Source of the DNA: Synechococcus sp. AG-679-D13
GTDB taxonomy: Bacteria > Cyanobacteriota > Cyanobacteriia > PCC-6307 > Cyanobiaceae
Reading direction: 5' to 3'
Assembly: GCA_003210735.1 (NCBI GenBank)
Contig: QCUM01000018.1
Coordinates: 1-40,816, forward strand
Length of the DNA stretch: 40,816 nt
The position numbers were made by a program, and so were the translations under genes. A model generated the notes under the pieces. It was not told where the DNA came from. It worked only from the letters and a program-made list of their open reading frames with translations, and ran no database searches. Shown here piece by piece: positions 17,518 to 25,503 of this stretch; the stretch's first letter is position 1, and every line of letters begins with the position of its first letter.

Positions 17518-19218
17518 TCAGATGTCAGCGCCGAATGCCCAATCGTTGGGCTGCATTTTGGCGATGATCTCGAAGGAGTCACCACCATTTGGTTTTAGTA
17601 CGTACGCTGTTCCCTGAGGATCGGGATAGATGTTAGTTGTCCCTTCGAATGGATCGTCATGGCCGACGATAACTTTGTTCCCTTTCTTGTTTCCTTTTGA
17701 CAACATTGGAGCAACTCGATCGTGGTATGTATCGAGTTGTTCGTCTGTATAGTCTTCGAATGGCAAGAAGTTTAAGTTTTCATCAACCTTATCGTAACTT
17801 CCAAAAGCAAGTGTTGCAGTATCCTTGGCTCTACAGTATTCGCTGGTGATCACTTTGCCAATGACGATGTCGTTGGCTTCAAATCCCGCACCAATGGCTG
17901 CAGCTTCAGCTTTTCCTTGATCATTCAGCATGCGCTGTGTTGAACAATCATCAAGATCCATGTCAGGATCTGCCTGATCTGCATAGTCAATCTCTGTGGT
18001 TGTATGCCTCAGGTAAATAACCATGCCCCCCTTTTGAAGTTTCTTCAAAAGTTTCTTATTTGTTAATTTGTTGCTGAATGAAGCGTTGTTATATTCACCT
18101 TCGCTTAATCCATCTGTTTGATCAACCGACCATACCGATGGGTCTCCAAATACACCATCGCCATTGAGGTCGACAGCATTTTTTACTTCTGCCTTGTGCA
18201 TCCATTTGTTCTTGGCTTTAGTTTCTCCTTTGCTTGAAGCGATGCCATTACCGTCGCTGACTTCGAAACTGATTTTCTTGAATTTACCCTTCTTATTCTC
18301 GAAAACAACATGGTGCATTCCCTTGTATTTAACGACACCAGTTGTATCGCCTTCTCGGGCACCTCCAGGTCTCGGAAAACTTGGCAGATCATTATAAATA
18401 TCCATGCCATCACTCATCCATAAGGGAATGAATTTGGATGGGGTTTCGTTCTGTTCAGTGCCAAATGGTGCTAAACCAATTTCATGGGTTCCCCTTAAGT
18501 AATAAACCCCCATTCCTGTATTATTTCTACGTCCATCGTTGTAGATAACGGATACCGGATTTTCAGTTGTATCTGCATTGTCACCTCCACTGTCACTGCT
18601 TCCATCTCCATGGCTGTGATCATCACCGCCATGGCTGTGATCATCACCGCCGTCACCGGCATCCACTTCCCGAGACATCATGCTCCAATCACCATTTGTA
18701 GTCCGATCTTCGCTTTGGTCCCAAACAATTCCAGGCGATTTATAAATAGCTGGATAAGCATATGCATCCTCACCATAATCGTCAGGAGACAACATATAGA
18801 AACCTGTTTCCTCAGATAAAGCTGCAGCACACTCTGCGTAGGCAGGATCATCGTAATCACAAAGTGTGATTGTTTCGTGCGTTACACTGTTATATAAAAA
18901 ATATTCAGTTTGCATGTCACTGCTACTACCTCCGTGATTATGATCACTGCCGCCATCACCTGGATCCATTTCACGTGAAGTCATCATCCAATCACCATTT
19001 GTATTCCTGTCTTCACTTTGGTCCCAAACAATTCCAGGCGATTTATAAATAGCTGGATAAGCATATGCATCCTCACCATAATCGTCAGGAGACAACATGT
19101 AGAAGCCTTTTTCCTCAGATAAAGCTGCAGCACATTCTGCATAGGCAGGATCATCGTAATCACAAAGTGTGATTGTTTCGTGCGTGACAGTGTTGTACAA
19201 CATGTACTCAGTCGTCAT
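17518..19218 (-). CDS. Repeat-domain protein with C-terminal histidine-phosphatase-like domain
   Basis: Three-part protein of 566 residues. (1) Two copies of a domain of about 85 residues (1-90 and 102-190), both running TEYxLYNxVTHETITLC... to ...SPGIVWDQSEDRxTNGDW, joined by Gly/Asp/Ser/His linkers (DDHSHGGDDHSHGDG). (2) A middle of about 160 residues with FPRPGGAREGDTTGVVKYKGMHHVVFE and a calcium-loop-like DLNGDGVFGD. (3) A histidine-phosphatase (branch 1) domain at about 395-560: VIYLRHTTTE, DDCSTQRMLNDQGKAEAAAIG, SEYCRAKDTATLAFG and KVIVGHDDPFE. The catalytic motif reads RHT rather than RHG. There is no signal peptide. A third copy of the domain is in the gene cut by the right edge. The substrate is unknown; a secreted or surface phosphatase is inferred. 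Confidence 0.8.
   Translation of the reverse strand: MTTEYMLYNTVTHETITLCDYDDPAYAECAAALSEEKGFYMLSPDDYGEDAYAYPAIYKSPGIVWDQSEDRNTNGDWMMTSREMDPGDGGSDHNHGGSSSDMQTEYFLYNSVTHETITLCDYDDPAYAECAAALSEETGFYMLSPDDYGEDAYAYPAIYKSPGIVWDQSEDRTTNGDWSMMSREVDAGDGGDDHSHGGDDHSHGDGSSDSGGDNADTTENPVSVIYNDGRRNNTGMGVYYLRGTHEIGLAPFGTEQNETPSKFIPLWMSDGMDIYNDLPSFPRPGGAREGDTTGVVKYKGMHHVVFENKKGKFKKISFEVSDGNGIASSKGETKAKNKWMHKAEVKNAVDLNGDGVFGDPSVWSVDQTDGLSEGEYNNASFSNKLTNKKLLKKLQKGGMVIYLRHTTTEIDYADQADPDMDLDDCSTQRMLNDQGKAEAAAIGAGFEANDIVIGKVITSEYCRAKDTATLAFGSYDKVDENLNFLPFEDYTDEQLDTYHDRVAPMLSKGNKKGNKVIVGHDDPFEGTTNIYPDPQGTAYVLKPNGGDSFEIIAKMQPNDWAFGADI
18609..18651. repeat. 21-bp tandem repeat encoding Asp/His linker
   Basis: Two adjacent copies of catggctgtgatcatcaccg plus c, giving DDHSHGG twice in the minus-strand protein. 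The repeat forms the metal-binding-like linker after the second domain. Confidence 0.75.
18684..19218. repeat. Two near-identical ~230-bp direct repeats, period 303 bp
   Basis: Bases 18684-18915 and 18987-19218 are nearly identical at DNA level, differing at roughly two dozen scattered positions. They encode the two N-terminal domains of the protein at 17518-19218. A third, more diverged copy occupies 40734-40816 and continues beyond the window. High DNA identity implies recent duplication or gene conversion. Confidence 0.9.
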
Positions 19219-19287
19219 TTATGCAAAGAAAAGACTTATACAAGGGTATTCATAGAGCCAAAGTTCGTCAGCACCAAATACATCCGC

Positions 19288-19311
19288 TTTGCGTCTTTAA
19301 TGATACGCAAA
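19288..19311. promoter_or_regulatory. Dyad in the divergent gap before the TonB receptor
   Basis: TTTGCGT (19288-19294) and ACGCAAA (19305-19311) are perfect arms around a 10-base spacer, within the 229-base divergent gap 19219-19447 that serves the phosphatase gene and the receptor gene. It could be an operator for iron-responsive control. It does not match the Fur box consensus well. Confidence 0.3.
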
Positions 19312-19447
19312 AGTTCTTTGGCTTAAGGTTCTTCTTATTATTGGCGCCTATTTATACTAATCCGGATGATGCATATTACTCGTACAAGCACTAGCTTAAA
19401 AAAAAACAAGCGATAAAATTATTCAATCCAACATTCTTTATTTGTGT

Positions 19448-21652
19448 ATGTCAAAATTATTTTTTAAATCGTTGCCAGTTTTCTTTTTGGCGTTAATTGG
19501 ATCTCATTCAGCAGAAGCACAAGAAGCGGTTAATAATAATATAATGAAAATAACGGTCACTGGCACCAAGTCAGAATCCACAGTTAAGGACTATGCAGGT
19601 TCAGTCGATGTAATTGACAAAGAGGATTTTGATAAATCACCAAGCGTTGATATTAGAAATCTACTTAAAAATGTTCCTGGGGTAACAACTCGAAAAACAA
19701 CAAGAAGTGGTGTTCGTGGAACCCCTGGAATCTCTGATGTGAACATCAGAGGTTTAGATGGCGATAGAATACTATTCTTGATCGATGGTATCAGGTTGCC
19801 TGACCGGTATGAATATGGCGGATATTACAATCTTGGACAAGCTGATTATGTTGATTTTAGTTTTTTAAAATCCATTGAAATCATCAAAGGTTCCATATCT
19901 TCTTTGTACGGTTCTGATGCGCTTGGGGGATTAATTTATTACCGAACTCTGGAACCTTACGACATCTTGCAAAACGGTTCAGAATTTAATGTTGAAATTC
20001 CCTTCAACTATTTTAGTGAAGATGATGGGAGGACTTTTTCGAATAAAATAGCAGTCAAATTGTCTGAAAAGCTTTCAGCACTTTTTATCTATACGAATGA
20101 AGTATCTGGAGCCACAAAAACGGCTGCTCCATCTAAGTATATTGATGATGTGGAGAATTATGGTGACAATATACTGGTAAATTTACAGTATGATATTAAT
20201 GATGAATCGAGCTTGAATCTCGTTTTTGAAGATATTAATCGAAGCTCTAGAGTTGATTCGTCTGACGCCAATCTTGAGAACATGTCTTCTACGTTTAGTA
20301 ATTATGAAAAACTTATCTCTAACACACTGACAGACCGTACAAGAGTCTCGGCTAAATACAGTTATGACTCAAATAATGATTCTAGCTTCATACAAACAGC
20401 TAGCTCGTCAGTTTACTGGCAAGATGCAGAGGTCAATGATAATTTTCGTCGGGTTGTTGGGGCGGTTAATCAAATGAGAGAAGAGGATAAAATCTATAGT
20501 CTAACCAATACGCTTATTGGAGTTAACTCAGATTTTTCGAGTGATATTGAATTGTTTGATAATGTTCACACGCTTGGCTACGGTTTTGATGTTTCCGAGA
20601 ATGATGGTTCGAGAACTCGCCAAACTAGGAATTTGTCCACGGGAGTAACTGAGACTGTAAAGGACACTCCTGACACAAAAACATTCCGGGCAAGACTTTA
20701 TCTTCAAGATCAGTTTAGCCTTGGCGATTTTGATTTTACTGCAGGCCTGGGATATGATTATTATGCTCTTAATGCTGAAAATGATTTGATTTATAACCCT
20801 AATCAAGAAGATTATATTTTGGCGAGTGATCAGTCGTATCAGGTTCTTTCACCTAAATTCACAGTTAGCTATCAACCCAGTGGAGATTCCAGTATATATG
20901 CTCGCTATTCACAAGGCTTTCGACCACCGGTTTGGTACGAACTCAGCAGTTCATTTGCAAATCCTGCATTCGGTTACATAACACTCTCAAATCCAGATCT
21001 CAAGCCTGAAAAAAGTCACGATTTTGAAATTGGTTATAAGTTGAATGGTGATAATTATGCAACAACTTTTGCAACTTACTATAATAGATATTCAGATTTT
21101 ATGGATTCTTTCGCTCAGGCTGGCACCTATACTCTTCCAGGTGATACACGAGAGCTTAATGCCTTTCAGACGCAAAACGTTTCCGATGCCGAAATATATG
21201 GAGTCGAATTTACGGGGATTTATTATTTTAGTAATCAACAAGATGGTTTCTATCTTGGAAATGTTTTTGCCTGGTCCGAAGGCAACAATCTGACAGACGG
21301 TATTCCTCTAGAAACGATTGTCCCAGTAACAAATCGTTTGTCATTGGGCTACCAAGGGGCAGATGATCAATGGCTTGTCTCCGTTGGTATGGTTTATACA
21401 GGTCGAACACGCTTAAGTAATGACTATCAAGAAGGACCTTATTATATTCCCTCCACCTCATTGGTTTTTGATTTTGAAGCGTACTGGAGTATCAGTGATT
21501 CAATAAGTTTGAATGCTTCAATTAATAATTTGACTAATGAAACTTACTTTAATTTCCAGGATGTTCGCGGCAGAAACAATGCCAATGGAGATATTCTCCG
21601 TTTTTCGCAGCCTGAGCGCAACTTCCAGATTGGAGCTAAGTTTAAGTTTTAA
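19448..21652 (+). CDS. TonB-dependent outer membrane receptor, heme/siderophore-type
   Basis: 22-strand beta-barrel receptor that imports a ligand using TonB energy. The 734-residue product has a signal peptide (MSKLFFKSLPVFFLALIGSHSAEA, cut before QEA) and a TonB box (MKITVTGTKSE). A plug domain follows (about 45-165: VDVIDKEDFDKSPSVDIRNLLKNVPGV, DVNIRGLDGDRILFLIDGIRL, IEIIKGSISSLYGSDALGG), then the barrel, ending in Phe (GAKFKF). The segment GFRPPVWYELSSS...SNPDLKPEKSHDFE corresponds to the FRAP/NPNL region of heme receptors, but no His lies between the two motifs. ATG at 19448 is preferred to TTG at 19442. GC is near 40%, far below the cso genes. Partners TonB, ExbB, ExbD and an ABC importer are adjacent. 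Ligand is undecided: siderophore, heme or cobalamin. Confidence 0.9.
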   Translation: MSKLFFKSLPVFFLALIGSHSAEAQEAVNNNIMKITVTGTKSESTVKDYAGSVDVIDKEDFDKSPSVDIRNLLKNVPGVTTRKTTRSGVRGTPGISDVNIRGLDGDRILFLIDGIRLPDRYEYGGYYNLGQADYVDFSFLKSIEIIKGSISSLYGSDALGGLIYYRTLEPYDILQNGSEFNVEIPFNYFSEDDGRTFSNKIAVKLSEKLSALFIYTNEVSGATKTAAPSKYIDDVENYGDNILVNLQYDINDESSLNLVFEDINRSSRVDSSDANLENMSSTFSNYEKLISNTLTDRTRVSAKYSYDSNNDSSFIQTASSSVYWQDAEVNDNFRRVVGAVNQMREEDKIYSLTNTLIGVNSDFSSDIELFDNVHTLGYGFDVSENDGSRTRQTRNLSTGVTETVKDTPDTKTFRARLYLQDQFSLGDFDFTAGLGYDYYALNAENDLIYNPNQEDYILASDQSYQVLSPKFTVSYQPSGDSSIYARYSQGFRPPVWYELSSSFANPAFGYITLSNPDLKPEKSHDFEIGYKLNGDNYATTFATYYNRYSDFMDSFAQAGTYTLPGDTRELNAFQTQNVSDAEIYGVEFTGIYYFSNQQDGFYLGNVFAWSEGNNLTDGIPLETIVPVTNRLSLGYQGADDQWLVSVGMVYTGRTRLSNDYQEGPYYIPSTSLVFDFEAYWSISDSISLNASINNLTNETYFNFQDVRGRNNANGDILRFSQPERNFQIGAKFKF

Positions 21653-21662
21653 TATTTTGGAA

Positions 21663-22385
21663 TTACTTTATTTCTAGCTCATACATAATGTCAATTGTAT
21701 TTTGTAGTGCCATTGGATAAAAAGTGGAAGATATCGCTGCTTTTCGAGCCGCGTTATTCCAACCAGAGTGCCCACTGCTTTTAAGAAGCTGAGTTTTGAC
21801 GACCTTGCCTGATGCACTGATATACAGCTTATAAATAGCATAACTTTCTATTCCACGTTTTACTAACCGCCGTGGTTTCTCAGGTTCTAGACATTGATGG
21901 CAGCGTGGTGTTTCTTTTGGGATGATTGTGGTGCTTTCTTTAGACGATGTTGGACTTGTACTTTTGCTGACAGACTCGCTGCCACGTGTATTGCTTGTAT
22001 CTGCCGTTGGAACGGCTGGTGTTTTTGCCGCTTGTGATCCAGTATCAACGCTTGACTCTGTTTTCGGTGATCGTTTCCTCTTCGCAGGCTCACCTTTGGG
22101 TTTTTGGGATTTTGATTGTTTGTTAACGCGAGGTTTGAGTTGAGGAATCGGTTGAGGTGTTTTATTTTTTTTTGGTGGTTGATTCTTTGGTTTGAGTGTA
22201 GGGAATTGTGGTTGTTGTTTTGTTTTTATTTCGACAAGTTCGATTTTAATATTTTTTGGAGTCAGGCTAATTCTTTCCCCTTTATGGGTTGCACTTAATA
22301 TTAAAATAATACTCGTATGTACTGCAAGAGATATCAACGAGGCCAGTAAGAGCGCCTTTTTTTGCTGATTAAAATTATTGTCCAT
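21663..22385 (-). CDS. tonB: TonB energy-transducing protein
   Basis: Links the ExbB-ExbD proton motor in the inner membrane to the outer membrane receptor. The product of about 240 residues has one N-terminal membrane span (ALLLASLISLAVHTSIILILSA), a long Lys/Pro-rich periplasmic spacer (PKNQPPKKNKTPQPIPQLKP), a Ser/Thr-rich stretch and a C-terminal TonB domain (YKLYISASGKVVKTQLLKSSGHSGWNNAARKAA). A CHQC pair opens the C-terminal domain; a similar Cys pair is recalled from other cyanobacterial TonB proteins. ATG at 22385 overlaps the exbD stop by 11 bases and is preferred over 22415. It is convergent with the receptor gene, the stops being 10 bases apart. Confidence 0.9.
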   Translation of the reverse strand: MDNNFNQQKKALLLASLISLAVHTSIILILSATHKGERISLTPKNIKIELVEIKTKQQPQFPTLKPKNQPPKKNKTPQPIPQLKPRVNKQSKSQKPKGEPAKRKRSPKTESSVDTGSQAAKTPAVPTADTSNTRGSESVSKSTSPTSSKESTTIIPKETPRCHQCLEPEKPRRLVKRGIESYAIYKLYISASGKVVKTQLLKSSGHSGWNNAARKAAISSTFYPMALQNTIDIMYELEIK

Positions 22386-22806
22386 TGATGTCTCTTTTGT
22401 TGACTGCCAAGCCAATTGAATTCAGGCCTGCTTCTTTGACGGTATCAAGAATTTCCATGACATCACCATAGGAACATGCCTTGTCAGCATCAATCAATAT
22501 TTGCTCCATGGAACTCTCTTCACTCAGACGTTTGAGCCTTTCAGAAAGTTGACTTGCAACGATTTCATCGTCGTCAAGATATAGCTTCTTGTTCTTTTTC
22601 AGGGTAATCGTGATAGTTTTTTTTACTTTGCCGACCTGATCTGCTTGGGAGTTTGTTGGTCTTTGAACAGTGATTTGATTTTTTTCCGTTAAGACAATGC
22701 TGGACAGCATGAAAAAAAGTAATATGGCAAAAAGCACATCGATGAGCGGAAGTATATTGACTTCGCTTTCGGTATTGGATCGAATTGATTCGTATTTAGA
22801 TCTCAT
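22375..22806 (-). CDS. exbD: ExbD-type biopolymer transport protein
   Basis: Proton-channel component of the TonB motor. The 143-residue product has a short cytoplasmic start and one membrane span, VNILPLIDVLFAILLFFMLSS, that includes the essential membrane Asp of the family (LIDV). A periplasmic domain of about 90 residues follows, with the SLxxDxxxxxGxVxxxLDxVKxAGxxxIGLAV-like pattern (IDADKACSYGDVMEILDTVKEAGLNSIGLAVNK). It lies 2 bases after exbB and overlaps tonB, so exbB-exbD-tonB form a tight operon. Confidence 0.93.
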   Translation of the reverse strand: MRSKYESIRSNTESEVNILPLIDVLFAILLFFMLSSIVLTEKNQITVQRPTNSQADQVGKVKKTITITLKKNKKLYLDDDEIVASQLSERLKRLSEESSMEQILIDADKACSYGDVMEILDTVKEAGLNSIGLAVNKRDINGQ

Positions 22807-22808
22807 TG

Positions 22809-23426
22809 TTAACGGTCTTGTGTTTTCTCTGCTTTGAATTTAGTCTCAATCTCTAAGGAGACTGCCTGAAGAGTATGAAGTTGACTGCGTCGGAAGCTTT
22901 TGAAGAGGTTGTTGGCGATCAGGGTTGTAATTGCAATTGTTAAGCCGGCTGCAGTGGAGATCAATGCTTCGCTTATTCCAGCCATTACGTTTGTATTGCT
23001 CTCGCTAATGGCCTGTAGCGTTAAGCCACTCATGGATCGAATCAGTCCTAAAACAGTGCCTAAAAGGCCGATGAGAGGTGCAATGGATATAATGGTGCCA
23101 AGTGTATTTTCATAGCGACTTAATTCTGGTTCTAGGATTTCTAAATTTAATTCGCATGAATCCCTGAGCTGTTCCAGATTATTTGGTGTAGGGATTGTTG
23201 CTTTCTGAAAAAATTTGGTCATGATATGGTCTCGTTCATTGGCTCGAAGTTGAAGCCAATTTTGCTCGTCAACGAAACATTGTTCGAGGAGCTTTCGTTT
23301 CAACGAGTTTTGGCCCTTTTTGGTTTTGTACCAAAAGTACCCACGTTCTATTGTGATGCTTAGTGATGCAATCGATGCGATGGCAAGAGGTATGACCGAA
23401 ATGCCTCCGAATTGACTGAGATCCAC
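22809..23426 (-). CDS. exbB: ExbB/TolQ/MotA-family proton channel protein
   Basis: Pentameric inner membrane scaffold of the TonB motor. The 205-residue product has a membrane span near the N-terminus (GGISVIPLAIASIASLSITIERGYF), a cytoplasmic stretch, then two spans with the family signature: NTLGTIISIAPLIGLLGTVLGLIRSM and ISEALISTAAGLTIAITTLIANNLF. First gene of the minus-strand exbB-exbD-tonB operon. It diverges from the FecCD permease gene across a 219-base gap, so both transport operons probably share a control region. Confidence 0.93.
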   Translation of the reverse strand: MDLSQFGGISVIPLAIASIASLSITIERGYFWYKTKKGQNSLKRKLLEQCFVDEQNWLQLRANERDHIMTKFFQKATIPTPNNLEQLRDSCELNLEILEPELSRYENTLGTIISIAPLIGLLGTVLGLIRSMSGLTLQAISESNTNVMAGISEALISTAAGLTIAITTLIANNLFKSFRRSQLHTLQAVSLEIETKFKAEKTQDR

Positions 23427-23645
23427 AGCTTTTTGAAATTAAACCCAGTTTGTATTGGATCGACCCTGTTTGTCAGGTTACAAATAATTGCCCATATCAT
23501 TTTGAGGAATCCCGTGTATCAATTGAGTAGATTGGTTCTTCTTTGGCGTCGGCTTTCCACCATTCTGTTGATGCATTGAATTGAGATCAAAGATAAAATT
23601 ATGGGGCAAGCCTTATCAAAGATAAAACCTCAGGAGGGTGTGCTG
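23427..23645. promoter_or_regulatory. Divergent control region between exbB and the permease operon
   Basis: AT-rich gap of 219 bases with promoters for two diverging transport operons. An AGGAGG ribosome site at 23632-23637 precedes the permease ATG at 23646 by 8 bases. No clear Fur box, riboswitch or cobalamin-box-like element was recognised by eye. Confidence 0.45.
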
Positions 23646-24638
23646 ATGACCGCTTCGATGCGAAGCATTCTTGTTTTAATTATTATTGCCAGTCTTCCTT
23701 GCTTATTTCTTACTTCGCTTTCGATTGGTGACGCAGACGTTGGCCCACAACAGGTTTTAAATTACTTTTTTGGCGAGAAGATAACGTCGATCGATCGCCT
23801 TGTTATTCAAGACATTCGTATGCCTCGTGCATTGGCTGCTGTGCTCACAGGTGCTGCACTTGGTATATCTGGTGCGATGTTGCAGGGGATGTTACGCAAC
23901 CCTTTGGCGAGTCCCTTTTTGCTGGGGATCTCGTCCGGAGCCGGTGTTTGTGTCGTTATCCTTTTTGCATTGAATGTTGCCGCTTTCTGGATACCTGTCG
24001 GTGCATGGCTTGGAGCCGTTGTTGCCGCTGCACTTGTGTTCTTCATTTCTTATCAACGTCAACACATTTCACTAGAACGTTTGATTCTGGCAGGTGTTGC
24101 TGTGAGTAGTGTTCTTGGCTCAATACAAGCGATTTTTCTTCTTCGTTCTGACGATACTCGAATTCAGAATTCTCTCACGTGGCTCTCTGGAACTTTGGCC
24201 GCACGCACCTGGGATGATTTGGCATTCACTTGGGTACCAATTGTGGTTTGCATCGCTGCTTCGCTTGCGTTTGCGAAACAACTTAATTTGGCATTACTTG
24301 ATGATGACACGAGTCAATCCCTTGGATTGTCGCTTATTAAGTTAAGACTCATGGTTGGTTTTATTGCGACAATATTAACTGCCTGCGCCGTTTGCATCTC
24401 TGGTCTTGTTGGTTTTGTTGGCCTTGTCATCCCCCATATGGTTCGTTTGGTGTGTGGTACTAATTTCATGTATGTTTTGCCCATGTCTGGTTTGATGGGC
24501 GGAGTTGTTCTTTTGGGTGCTGATGCACTTGCCAGAACCTATCTATGGGAGTTGCCGGTTGGCTTGGTGACATCGCTGATTGGTTCTCCCTTCTTCATCT
24601 ACCTGCTTCAACGGCGTCGTTTGCGCCAATCAATGTGA
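23646..24638 (+). CDS. FecCD/BtuC-family ABC permease for iron complex, heme or cobalamin
   Basis: Inner membrane channel of a type II ABC importer. The 330-residue product has about 10 membrane spans and the family landmarks VIQDIRMPRALAAVLTGAALGISGAMLQGMLRNPLASPFLLGISSGAG, LILAGVAVSS, LTWLSGTLAARTWDD and GLVGFVGLVIPHMVRLVCG. The ATG at 23646 follows a strong AGGAGG; the frame extends upstream to 23601 but without a comparable site. The stop overlaps the ATPase start (TGATG). GC is intermediate (about 50%), so this operon may have a different history from the AT-richer receptor and TonB genes. Substrate not set by sequence. Confidence 0.92.
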   Translation: MTASMRSILVLIIIASLPCLFLTSLSIGDADVGPQQVLNYFFGEKITSIDRLVIQDIRMPRALAAVLTGAALGISGAMLQGMLRNPLASPFLLGISSGAGVCVVILFALNVAAFWIPVGAWLGAVVAAALVFFISYQRQHISLERLILAGVAVSSVLGSIQAIFLLRSDDTRIQNSLTWLSGTLAARTWDDLAFTWVPIVVCIAASLAFAKQLNLALLDDDTSQSLGLSLIKLRLMVGFIATILTACAVCISGLVGFVGLVIPHMVRLVCGTNFMYVLPMSGLMGGVVLLGADALARTYLWELPVGLVTSLIGSPFFIYLLQRRRLRQSM

Positions 24639-25396
24639 TGACCCAATTGGATGCGTGCAACTTAAATTTTTTGGTTGAGGGATCGTCCATCCTTGAGAAT
24701 GTTTCTTTGTCTGTTTCTTCTGGTGAATGGTTGGGTATCGCCGGCCTCAACGGATCAGGGAAATCGACACTGCTGAAATGCATGGCTGGATTGTTGATTC
24801 CCTCTTCGGGTCAAATGTCTATGGATGGTCAGCCATATTCCCAAGTTGATTATATTCATCGCAAGCTCTCCATCATGTCTCAGCGCACCGATGTATTAAC
24901 GGCGATGAGTGTATTGGATCTTGTTCGCCTTGGTCGTTATCCCCATTTACCTGCGTGGAGCTTCTCGCTTTCGTCCATTGATCATGAACGTGTTGAGTAT
25001 GCACTTGATTTCACGGGTTTAAACGATTTTCGTCATCGTCAAGTCAATACACTTTCCGGCGGCGAGAGGCAAAGATCTTTTCTCGCACTCTCTCTCGCGC
25101 AAGATGGCTCGGTCTTGCTGTTTGATGAGCCCACCAATCATCTGGATCTTGTGGCACAGATTCAGATCTTGTCTCTACTGCGTCGCCTTGCAGATCAAGG
25201 AAAGGTTGTTGTGTCTGTTCTGCATGATCTCAATCAACTTTCCAAGTACTGCTCCCGATTGGCACTGTTGCGGGAGGGTGGCTTGGTTGCCGAAGGGCCG
25301 ATGGAACAGGTTTTCAACTCTTCCAACCTAAAACTTACTTTTGGTTTGGATATTGACGTGGTTCAGTCCCATGATCGATTATGTGCAATCATTTGA
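24638..25396 (+). CDS. ABC transporter ATPase of FecE/HmuV/BtuD type
   Basis: Energises the adjacent permease. The 252-residue product has Walker A GLNGSGKSTLLK (about 44-55), Q-loop LSIMSQRTDVL, signature NTLSGGERQRSFLALSLAQ, Walker B VLLFDEPTNHLDL and the H-loop SVLHDLNQLSKYCSRLALLREGG, all in family order. The start at 24638 overlaps the permease stop by one base; the longer frame from 24545 lies inside the permease gene. The missing piece, the binding protein, follows 107 bases later. Confidence 0.94.
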   Translation: MTQLDACNLNFLVEGSSILENVSLSVSSGEWLGIAGLNGSGKSTLLKCMAGLLIPSSGQMSMDGQPYSQVDYIHRKLSIMSQRTDVLTAMSVLDLVRLGRYPHLPAWSFSLSSIDHERVEYALDFTGLNDFRHRQVNTLSGGERQRSFLALSLAQDGSVLLFDEPTNHLDLVAQIQILSLLRRLADQGKVVVSVLHDLNQLSKYCSRLALLREGGLVAEGPMEQVFNSSNLKLTFGLDIDVVQSHDRLCAII

Positions 25397-25503
25397 TCCA
25401 GTTGAAGCTGTCTTGGTGGTGACAAATATTGGTTGCAATTGGTTCCCCCACCGCTGTTTCAGTATCGACGTATTATTGTTTGGTTTGAATTGATTCAGTG
25501 GAA

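Noticed and set aside
19219..19447. Fur box upstream of the TonB receptor
   Set aside because: No good match to the 19-bp Fur consensus was found, only a dyad of different sequence. A motif scan with a cyanobacterial Fur matrix would be decisive.
23427..23645. Cobalamin riboswitch before the permease operon, which would fix the substrate as B12
   Set aside because: No recognisable B12-box or structured leader by eye, and the gap is shorter than a full cobalamin riboswitch plus promoter. A covariance-model search would settle it.
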